This document shows, in pieces, positions 1-5,448 of a stretch of 6,417 nt of DNA. The translations under genes and the position numbers were made by a program. This DNA is from Myxococcales bacterium (GTDB taxonomy: Bacteria; Myxococcota_A; Polyangia; Polyangiales; Houyiibacteriaceae), in NCBI GenBank assembly GCA_030622585.1, contig JAUXFZ010000149.1, positions 1 to 6,417 on the forward strand, read 5' to 3'. The notes beneath the pieces were generated by a model that had not been told where the DNA came from, ran no database searches, and was given only the letters and a program-made list of their open reading frames with translations. How positions within the stretch are numbered: position 1 is the first letter of the stretch; each line of letters starts with the position of its first letter.

Positions 1-96
1 ACTGGCACTGACACTGGCACTGACACTGGCACTGGCACTGACACTGGCACTGACACTGGCACTGGCACTGGCACTGGCACTGGCACTGAGACTGGT
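1..96 (+). repeat. Hexanucleotide tandem repeat ACTGRC (16 units), in-frame in the left-edge CDS
   Basis: Sixteen consecutive 6-base units are visible and the array probably continues beyond the left edge: ten ACTGGC, four ACTGAC, one ACTGAG and one ACTGGT. Bases 1-30 and 31-60 are identical, a perfect 30-base duplication made of five units each, followed by a more uniform stretch at 61-84 and two decayed units at 85-96. Each unit encodes a Thr-Gly, Thr-Asp or Thr-Glu dipeptide. Because the unit is a multiple of three, gain or loss of units changes linker length without shifting the frame. Confidence 0.9.
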
Positions 97-285
97 GCCC
101 TTTCCCCTCACGAGCGAGAGGAGGCCGCCAAAGACGAGTTGGCGAGAGTCCGCGAGGCGCTTGGCCGCGGGGATCTAGTCGCAGCGGCGGCGGCGCTCGA
201 TCGCGCCAGCGACATCGACCCGACCAACCCCGCGGTCGCCGAACTGCGAGAACAACTACTCGCGCTGCAGCCCGACGGTGGCTAG
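1..285 (+). CDS. C-terminal fragment of a protein with a Thr-Gly/Thr-Asp repeat linker and a TPR-like tail
   Basis: The frame is open from base 1 to a TAG at 283-285, giving 94 visible residues; the start lies outside the window. Residues 1-32 are an uninterrupted run of Thr-X dipeptides in which X is Gly, Asp or once Glu. The rest is a charged, Ala-rich amphipathic segment (about residues 37-92) that reads like one tetratricopeptide helix pair: an ELARVREALGRGDLVAAAAAL helix-turn-helix pattern (seen at about 46-66) followed by a D-x-D-P-T-N-P-A turn (about 71-78) and a closing Leu-rich helix. A low-complexity linker joined to a short TPR end is common in large multidomain proteins of GC-rich bacteria, such as Ser/Thr kinases or secretion-associated TPR proteins, but nothing visible identifies the N-terminal domain. 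It is the only plus-strand gene and it converges on the small putative lipoprotein gene, overlapping it by 3 bases. The reading frame is secure; function is unknown. Confidence 0.6.
   Translation, partial: TGTDTGTDTGTGTDTGTDTGTGTGTGTGTETGALSPHEREEAAKDELARVREALGRGDLVAAAAALDRASDIDPTNPAVAELREQLLALQPDGG
282..285. other. Shared palindromic CTAG holding both convergent stop codons
   Basis: The plus-strand gene stops at TAG 283-285 and the minus-strand gene stops at TAG read from 284 to 282. The two stop codons overlap within one self-complementary CTAG, so the two genes have no intergenic space and overlap by 3 bases. Any terminator for either transcript must therefore lie inside the opposing gene; none was recognised. 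Confidence 0.8.
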
Positions 286-602
286 TTCAGGTCATTGCTG
301 TCATCTCGCACGGCCTTCCAGCGACAATCTTGGCCGCCGCCAGCCGTGGCGTTGCACTTGGACATGTAGGTCAGCGAACGACCGCAACCACTAACGCGCT
401 TCACCGTGGGTGCGTTGCCGACGAACTCGATCATCGAAGGGTCGCAGTCGAGATCGACCGACGCGGCGCTGCGCACCTCCTGTGTGGCCGCAGGCTCGTG
501 CCCGCATCCCAGCCCCGCCAGGACCACCAGGACCACCAGGACCACCAGCCCCAACACGCTGAGGAGCATGGTGCCCGCAACTTGGACGGCTTTGTTCAGC
601 AT
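282..602 (-). CDS. Small secreted or membrane-anchored Cys-rich protein, putative lipoprotein
   Basis: 106 residues from the ATG at 602-600. The same frame is open further upstream, but that extension overlaps the SMUG1 gene and has no protein-like features; the ATG immediately precedes a proper signal or anchor segment and has a G-rich stretch (GGGGG) about 10 bases upstream. Residues 1-32 comprise a short Lys-containing N-region and a very hydrophobic Leu/Val core (about 13-31), then GLGC with Cys33, which could be the lipidated cysteine. The lipobox is imperfect (Gly at -3), so a plain N-terminal membrane anchor or cleaved signal peptide is also possible. The exported part has four more cysteines (53, 73, 83, 93), enough for two disulfides, with a pattern V-S-G-C-G-R-S-L-T-Y-M-S-K-C resembling short lipoproteins of unknown function that I recall from myxobacteria and relatives. 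It is the last gene of the minus-strand series, 49 bases after the SMUG1 gene. No function can be given. Confidence 0.6.
   Translation of the reverse strand: MLNKAVQVAGTMLLSVLGLVVLVVLVVLAGLGCGHEPAATQEVRSAASVDLDCDPSMIEFVGNAPTVKRVSGCGRSLTYMSKCNATAGGGQDCRWKAVRDDSNDLN
518..547 (-). repeat. Three tandem 9-base units encoding (VVL)3 in the hydrophobic segment
   Basis: On the plus strand GGACCACCA occurs three times in perfect tandem at 521-529, 530-538 and 539-547, preceded by a matching CCA at 518-520. Read on the minus strand it encodes Val-Val-Leu three times and forms the core of the signal or anchor segment of the small putative lipoprotein. The exact nucleotide identity suggests recent slippage or duplication rather than only amino-acid selection. 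Confidence 0.8.
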
Positions 603-617
603 CGGCTCGACCCCCAC

Positions 618-639
618 GGCGCAGCATAGCGCATGCGCC
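618..639. repeat. Short inverted repeat between the SMUG1 and small-lipoprotein genes
   Basis: GGCGCA at 618-623 pairs with TGCGCC at 634-639 across a 10-base loop, and a separate perfect 10-base palindrome GCGCATGCGC occupies 629-638. These are mutually exclusive foldings. It sits in the 49-base gap just before the small putative lipoprotein start. It has no following T-run, so it is not a standard intrinsic terminator. In DNA this GC-rich it may be chance; functional significance is doubtful. Confidence 0.3.
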
Positions 640-651
640 TGCCCGCGGTCC

Positions 652-1365
652 CTATAACTTGATGCCGAGGGCCCGTAAATCGCCTTCTGCTTGCGGCGCC
701 CAGCCGCGATTGGCCTTCGGGCTGGCAGGGCTCGGATGCAGGACGGTTCCGATCGCCGGGCCCGCGTCGCCAAGGGCCGCACGCACGCGTTTCGTCGCCC
801 AAGCACCGACTCCAACGACGATCTTTGGCTCGAGGATCTCGACCACGGCGCGCAGCGCCTTGTCGCACGCAGACAGCAACGCCTCGCGCTCATCGGCCGA
901 CAGCTTGTCGGGCGTCCGATTGCGCCCAGTCGATTCCATGAAGAGCAGCGGACAGTAGTTGGTCACGAAGAAACGGGAAAAGAAGCGTTCCGGTGTGCCG
1001 AAGCGGTCCCGCGCCCATCCCCAAACACGCGAGCCACTGATTTCGGACCGCTGGCAGGCGAAACCGAGCACGGGGCGCTTCGGATGTTCGTCAGGTGGGC
1101 GGTCGACCGACGCCTCGATACCCATCCAATCGCGAACGAACCCCACGTCGCCGAACGGCACGCCGGTTTGCCCCATCCCGAAGGGCCCGGGGTTCATCCC
1201 GACGAACACAACCTCTTTGGGGCCCGCCCCAAAACGGCTCAGGTAGAGCTCATGCGGGAGCTTTGCGTACCGAAGGGGGTTGTAGACATGGGTGACGGGC
1301 CCGCCGAACTCGAGGCGCGACACCGCACGGCTCAAGGCGCGCGAGACTTTGACGAGCTCGGTCAT
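652..1365 (-). CDS. SMUG1-type uracil-DNA glycosylase
   Basis: 237 residues from the ATG at 1365. It belongs to the SMUG1 branch of the uracil-DNA glycosylase superfamily, which removes uracil and oxidised pyrimidines such as 5-hydroxymethyluracil from DNA to start base-excision repair. Diagnostic motif 1 is at about residues 57-72, GMNPGPFGMGQTGVPFG, with catalytic Asn58; motif 2 is HPSPASPKANRGW at 210-222 with His210. Between them are a C-Q-R-S-E-I-S-G-S-R-V-W-G segment (104-116) and FVTNYCPL (133-140), both typical of SMUG1. The length is normal for bacterial members, which lack the longer N-terminus of the animal enzymes. In the animal proteins I recall, the motif reads GMAQ where this has GMGQ, an Ala-to-Gly change next to the uracil pocket. 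The gene begins 6 bases after the cysteine synthase stop and has no clear Shine-Dalgarno of its own, so translation is probably coupled to cysK. Family assignment is secure; exact substrate preference is not readable. Confidence 0.93.
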   Translation of the reverse strand: MTELVKVSRALSRAVSRLEFGGPVTHVYNPLRYAKLPHELYLSRFGAGPKEVVFVGMNPGPFGMGQTGVPFGDVGFVRDWMGIEASVDRPPDEHPKRPVLGFACQRSEISGSRVWGWARDRFGTPERFFSRFFVTNYCPLLFMESTGRNRTPDKLSADEREALLSACDKALRAVVEILEPKIVVGVGAWATKRVRAALGDAGPAIGTVLHPSPASPKANRGWAPQAEGDLRALGIKL

Positions 1366-1371
1366 GCGTGA

Positions 1372-2280
1372 TCAGCAGAGGTACCGTTCGCCCCCATCGC
1401 ACAGGATGGTGACCACTCGCTCCGCGTTCTGCATCCGACGTGACACCTCGAGCGCCGCGTGGACATTCGCGCCGGAGGAGGGTCCCAACAACAGGCCTTC
1501 CTCGCGGGCAAGACGCTTGGTCATGCGCTCGGCGGCTAGGTCCGTGACGGTGATCACCTCGTCCACTAGGTCGGTGTCGAGCACCGCGGGGGTGAAGCCG
1601 GCGCCGAGCCCTTGGATACCGTGCAGCCCCGGCTTCCCGCCCGAGAGTACGGCGCTCGCACGCGGTTCGACCGCCACGATACGAATGTTTGGATTGCGAT
1701 CCTTGAGCACGCGTCCGACGCCGGTGAGCGTGCCTCCGGTGCCCACGCCCACGACGAATGCGTCAATCTTGCCGGCGGTGGCCTCCCAGATTTCCTCTGC
1801 CGTCGTCTTCGAGTGGATGTCCGGATTGGCGGGGTTCTCGAACTGACCGCACATCAAGGAACCGGGTGTTGCTTGCATCAAGCGCTCCGCCTGCTCGACG
1901 GCGCCGGCCATGCCGTCCTCCGCACCGGTCAACACCACCTCGGCACCGTACGACTTCAACAGGTGACGGCGAGCCGCGCTCATGTCCTCGGGCATCACGA
2001 TGACGCAGCGGTACCCCCGAACGGCGCAGATCATCGCGAGACTGATACCGGTGTTGCCGCTGGTCGCCTCGACGACGGTCGACCCCGGCACGAGCTCGCC
2101 GGACTCTTCTGCTGCGAGGATCATCGAGAGCGCCGGGCGGTCCTTCACCGAACCCGCCACGTTGTGCGATTCGAGCTTCCCGCAGATCTCTGCACCCTCG
2201 TCACCGGTAATTCGTGCGAGCCTGACCAGAGGCGTGTGGCCGATCAGATCCAGCGCGCCGTCGTAGATTCCGTCTTTCAT
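1372..2280 (-). CDS. cysK: Cysteine synthase (O-acetylserine sulfhydrylase), CysK type
   Basis: 302 residues from the ATG at 2280. A fold-type II PLP enzyme that makes cysteine from O-acetylserine and sulfide in the cytoplasm. The PLP Schiff-base lysine is Lys46 in SVKDR (44-48). The substrate loop TSGNTG is at 74-79, the phosphate-binding loop GVGTGGT at 179-185, the HGIQGLGAGF segment at 221-230, and GPSSGA at 267-272 holds the Ser that contacts the pyridine nitrogen. GTGGT and the H-x-IQG-x-GAGF motif favour CysK over CysM, although KDRPALSMI and the CDGGERYL ending are CysM-like; a related beta-synthase cannot be excluded. Two oddities: the usual N-P before G-S-V-K is N-V (40-41), and the protein stops straight after GERYLC, lacking the S-T-x-L-F tail found at the end of most members. 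It starts 26 bases after phoH stops and ends 6 bases before the SMUG1 gene, consistent with cotranscription. Confidence 0.9.
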   Translation of the reverse strand: MKDGIYDGALDLIGHTPLVRLARITGDEGAEICGKLESHNVAGSVKDRPALSMILAAEESGELVPGSTVVEATSGNTGISLAMICAVRGYRCVIVMPEDMSAARRHLLKSYGAEVVLTGAEDGMAGAVEQAERLMQATPGSLMCGQFENPANPDIHSKTTAEEIWEATAGKIDAFVVGVGTGGTLTGVGRVLKDRNPNIRIVAVEPRASAVLSGGKPGLHGIQGLGAGFTPAVLDTDLVDEVITVTDLAAERMTKRLAREEGLLLGPSSGANVHAALEVSRRMQNAERVVTILCDGGERYLC

Positions 2281-2306
2281 GTGGCGGCTAGCATACCAGG
2301 CGGCGG

Positions 2307-3356
2307 TTAGATGTCACCGCCCGAAGAGCCTGATTCGTGAACGTCGTATGCCTTGACGATCTGTTGCACAAGTGGATGTCGGACCACGTCGGCATGCGAA
2401 AAGTAAACGAAGTCGATTCCCTCGATCTTCGAGAGCACTTTTTCGGCGTGCCGGAGCCCGCTCCGCGCCCCGCCGGGAAGATCAATCTGGGTCACATCGC
2501 CAGTGATGACGGTTTTCGAATCGAACCCCAGACGAGTGAGAAACATCTTCATCTGCTCCGCCGTCGTATTCTGCGCCTCGTCGAGGACAACGAAGGCGTC
2601 GTTCAGTGTTCGGCCGCGCATGAAGGCCAGGGGTGCCACCTCGATCGTGCCCCGCTCGATCAGCATGGACACGCGGCCGGGCTCCATCATGTCGTGCAAT
2701 GCATCGTAGAGGGGCCGCAGGTACGGGTTGATCTTCTCAGCCAAATCACCCGGCAGGAACCCAAGCCGCTCGCCGGCTTCGACCGCAGGCCGGGTCAGAA
2801 CGATTCGTTTGACCTGCCGCTCCTCGAGCGCGCGAATGGCCATCGCCATGGCGAGGTACGTCTTGCCGGTGCCTGCGGGACCGATCCCGAAGACAATGTC
2901 GTAGCTCCGCATCGCCTGCACGTAGGTTTGCTGGGCGACGCCCTTGGGCGATACGATGCGTCGGCTGGAGGTCGTCAGTACGACGTCGTCTAGCAGCGCG
3001 CGCAGCCTCATCTGCGGGTGGGAGCGGAGAGTCCTCGCGGCGCGCGCCATCTCGATGGAACTGAGGTCACGGAACTGCAGCGCGTCGATCAGCTCGTACA
3101 GGACCCGCTCCACCAACTCGACATCGCGGGTCGGCCCCTGGATGTGAATCGTGGACCCGCGCAGACCCATCGACACCCCGAGCTCAGCCTCGAGGATGCG
3201 CAAGTTGGAGCCGCCAGGGCCAGTCAGCTTTAGGAGCACACCGGGATCGGCGACTTCAATGTCGGCGGCTACACCGGCCTCAACGGGGCCGCGCTGCGCG
3301 GTCGGTTCGATGCCCAAAGTGTAGCCTGTCCCCGCGCGACGCGCGAGCCGCGGCAC
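2307..3356 (-). CDS. phoH: PhoH/YbeZ-family RNA-associated ATPase
   Basis: Residue numbers assume the GTG at 3356-3354 as start (349 residues). The N-terminal third (about 35-75) resembles the KH-like RNA-binding region of this family, with a GPGGSNLR loop. The P-loop ATPase core follows: Walker A GPAGTGKT at 159-166, the T-R-P-A-V-E-A-G-E-R-L-G-F-L-P-G-D signature at 188-204, Walker B VVLDEAQN at 256-263, and a T-G-D-x-T-Q-I-D-L-P segment at 285-294. YbeZ-type PhoH proteins are linked to RNA and ribosome metabolism and usually sit beside ybeY; here the next gene is cysteine synthase and no ybeY is visible. The start is uncertain. The GTG overlaps the upstream stop by one base (TAGTG); a TTG at 3365 lies inside the upstream gene; a TTG at 3317 is preceded by an AGG-containing stretch about 7 bases upstream. 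All leave the recognised domains intact. The family call is secure. Confidence 0.93.
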   Translation of the reverse strand: MPRLARRAGTGYTLGIEPTAQRGPVEAGVAADIEVADPGVLLKLTGPGGSNLRILEAELGVSMGLRGSTIHIQGPTRDVELVERVLYELIDALQFRDLSSIEMARAARTLRSHPQMRLRALLDDVVLTTSSRRIVSPKGVAQQTYVQAMRSYDIVFGIGPAGTGKTYLAMAMAIRALEERQVKRIVLTRPAVEAGERLGFLPGDLAEKINPYLRPLYDALHDMMEPGRVSMLIERGTIEVAPLAFMRGRTLNDAFVVLDEAQNTTAEQMKMFLTRLGFDSKTVITGDVTQIDLPGGARSGLRHAEKVLSKIEGIDFVYFSHADVVRHPLVQQIVKAYDVHESGSSGGDI

Positions 3357-5392
3357 TACCGCCAAACCAGCGCATCCGACTCGCGTTTCACGGCGGCTTC
3401 GAGACGCTCGTGAGCAGCGAGAATCAGGGACCGCGTCGTGTCACCGTCGAGCGGGTATGAGGCCAGTCCCACCGCAGCGTGCAGAAAGGAGAGTTCCTCG
3501 GGCTGCCGTGTGCGTTGAGCGTCGAGATCCCCTTGGAGCCGACGGATGACCTCGACGACCGCCCGGGCGCTAGAGCCGTCGAACCCGACCACGAACGTGT
3601 TCTCATCCCAACGGCCTCGGACGTCTTCGCGGCGGAATCGTCCGTAGAGCAATCGGCCCAAATGAGTTCGCAGGCGTCGTGCCTTGACGTGATCGAGACC
3701 ATCGAGGCCCGTCGCCTGGAGGAGGCCCAGCGAGTAGGTGCGGCCGTTTCGCTGCGCGGATGATAGACCCACTTCGAGGGCCGCAACCGCGCCCGCCCGA
3801 GCGAGCAACCCGGTCTGACCACAACGCAACTGCTGCCGGCGGAGTCGCGCCATCCGCTCCGCCTCGCGGTGCAGGTTCACCAGCCAGCCAGACGCGCGGC
3901 CAAGAGGTTCGCCGACCTCGACCTCGCCGGCGAGCGGGGAATCATCGAAGCACAGCAACGCGAAATCCGAATCCCAGGCCGACATGCGGATGATCGCGGG
4001 CACCTGCTTTGCGGCGACGCTGGACCCCAGCAGGACCGCGTCTGGACACTGAATGTCGATCTCGCGCAGGAGCTCCTCGAGACTGAAGTAGAGGAAACAT
4101 TGGATGCCGGCTTCTTCGATCTGCCGCGCCGCATCTGGATCACGAAGGACGGCAACCTTGGGCCGAGGGGTCATGGCGCGATCGACCGCGGTGCCTATCG
4201 CGTGATGTAGCCGGACGAGCTCTATGGGATGCGGCAGGAAGATGTCGACGCCTAGCTGCGCAGCGAGAGCGCGGGTGTGCGGGTCATCATCGAGCGAGAG
4301 CAGAACGACAGGCGCCTCTGCGCAGCCGTGCATGCCGCGGAACATCTGAAAAAACTCGGGGAGTGCCTCTCGGTCCTCGAGAGGCCAGCCCACGAGGACG
4401 GCGGTGGGCGGATTCCAGCTGGCGATCTTGAGCGCCTCATCGACGGTCGAAACGGGCCTCAAGTGGACGAGCACCTCGTCGAGGGCGGACCGCAGGTAGG
4501 CGATCATCGCGGGGTCGTCTTCGAGCACCAGCAAGGTCGGAACGAAATCCTTCGGAACGGGGCGGTGCAGAAAGAACGTCGCAGCCGGAGTGACCGAGGG
4601 CGGAGCCGCCGCCATGGATCCCGTGTCGATCGCCCGCCCAACCGCGGCGGCGGCATGGACGCGAACCTCATCGATCGACTCGAACATGGTCGTCCAATCG
4701 AGCCGTCCCGACTTCTGCAGGTGACGAAGCTGGCTTTCGATTCGGCCTACCGCCTCGGAGATCTCCGCGAAGCCGTGGGTTTGTGCAGCGCCGTGCAGGT
4801 CGTGTGCCTGGCGAAGCGCTTCTGCGACCACACTGGTTCGATCGGCCTCGGAGTGCACTCGACGGATCGCGCCGGTCAGTTTGTCTGCTGCGATCGGAAG
4901 CAGACTGGTGTACGACTGCTTCGCCTTCTCGGCGTCGACACCGGGCTCGGAGTCCTCGTCCGGGAAGATCACTCGGTCGGCTGGGTCATCCGCGGGCCCG
5001 TTTGCGGCCGGCGTCAGACTCATCGGAGCGGACACCGCGTTGGCCACCTCGCGGGCGAATCGTTCCACGGCAACAGGCTTGTGGAACACCTTGAGCACGT
5101 CGAGCTCGCTGGTGAGGTGCTTGAACGTCGTCAGGTCTCTGTAGAACGCGGAAACGAAAATGATCGGGATATCGATGCCGTCGCCGCGGAGGCGCTCGAT
5201 CCAGCCGATCCCGTTGGTGTCGGGGAGCAGGCCGTCGACGATGAGCAACGACGGCTCCTCTTCTTCCAGCAAGGCGCGGGCGATACTGCCCTTGGTCGCG
5301 TTCAGGACGCGAAGCCCGAACGCTTCGAGCGCGGGAGTGACACTCGATCGAAACTGAGTGTCGTCGTCAAGCAGGAGGACGGTCGGGGGCAC
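3356..5392 (-). CDS. Multi-domain response regulator: REC-HPt-pseudoREC-pseudoREC-degenerate GGDEF
   Basis: 678 residues from the GTG at 5392, the first start codon after the upstream TPR gene ends; the frame is open further upstream but that part is an out-of-frame reading of the TPR gene. Domain 1 (1-120) is a complete receiver: acidic residues Asp9-Asp10, phospho-acceptor Asp53, Ser81 and Lys105 in H-K-P. Domain 2 (about 155-250) resembles a histidine phosphotransfer domain, with A-H-D-L-H-G at 196-201 and phospho-His197. Domain 3 (285-404) is receiver-like, but the acceptor is Gly335 in V-L-V-G-W-P and the Lys is replaced by His388. Domain 4 (about 411-518) is a weaker receiver-like fold with Gly456 in V-L-L-G-S-S. 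Domain 5 (about 521-678) follows the GGDEF plan (T-G-L-L at 527-530) with RWDENTF at 594-600 in place of the active-site loop, so diguanylate cyclase activity is not expected; an RxxD (587-590) lies five residues before the loop. No kinase domain, DNA-binding domain, signal peptide or membrane segment is seen. It follows the TPR gene by 56 bases and overlaps phoH. Domain boundaries are approximate. Confidence 0.8.
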   Translation of the reverse strand: MPPTVLLLDDDTQFRSSVTPALEAFGLRVLNATKGSIARALLEEEEPSLLIVDGLLPDTNGIGWIERLRGDGIDIPIIFVSAFYRDLTTFKHLTSELDVLKVFHKPVAVERFAREVANAVSAPMSLTPAANGPADDPADRVIFPDEDSEPGVDAEKAKQSYTSLLPIAADKLTGAIRRVHSEADRTSVVAEALRQAHDLHGAAQTHGFAEISEAVGRIESQLRHLQKSGRLDWTTMFESIDEVRVHAAAAVGRAIDTGSMAAAPPSVTPAATFFLHRPVPKDFVPTLLVLEDDPAMIAYLRSALDEVLVHLRPVSTVDEALKIASWNPPTAVLVGWPLEDREALPEFFQMFRGMHGCAEAPVVLLSLDDDPHTRALAAQLGVDIFLPHPIELVRLHHAIGTAVDRAMTPRPKVAVLRDPDAARQIEEAGIQCFLYFSLEELLREIDIQCPDAVLLGSSVAAKQVPAIIRMSAWDSDFALLCFDDSPLAGEVEVGEPLGRASGWLVNLHREAERMARLRRQQLRCGQTGLLARAGAVAALEVGLSSAQRNGRTYSLGLLQATGLDGLDHVKARRLRTHLGRLLYGRFRREDVRGRWDENTFVVGFDGSSARAVVEVIRRLQGDLDAQRTRQPEELSFLHAAVGLASYPLDGDTTRSLILAAHERLEAAVKRESDALVWR

Positions 5393-5448
5393 GTGTGGGA
5401 GAGTGTGGCACCGTTTGGAGCGGCCACAAAGCGACCCGGCGACCGGCT

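Noticed and set aside
1..96. Tandem repeat as a CRISPR array
   Set aside because: The units are 6 bases with no spacers and lie in an open coding frame.
618..639. Inverted repeat as a transcription terminator
   Set aside because: Six-base stem, ten-base loop and no T-run on either strand; kept only as a doubtful repeat.
603..893. N-terminal extension of the small putative lipoprotein frame
   Set aside because: It overlaps the SMUG1 gene and is Arg/Ser/Cys-rich; the ATG at 602 gives a sensible hydrophobic export segment.
691..1371. Plus-strand open frame opposite the SMUG1 gene
   Set aside because: Antisense to motif-verified SMUG1; no recognisable protein features.
1612..2993. Plus-strand open frames opposite cysK and phoH (1612-2310 and 2337-2993)
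   Set aside because: Both mirror genes with complete catalytic motifs and show no domain of their own.
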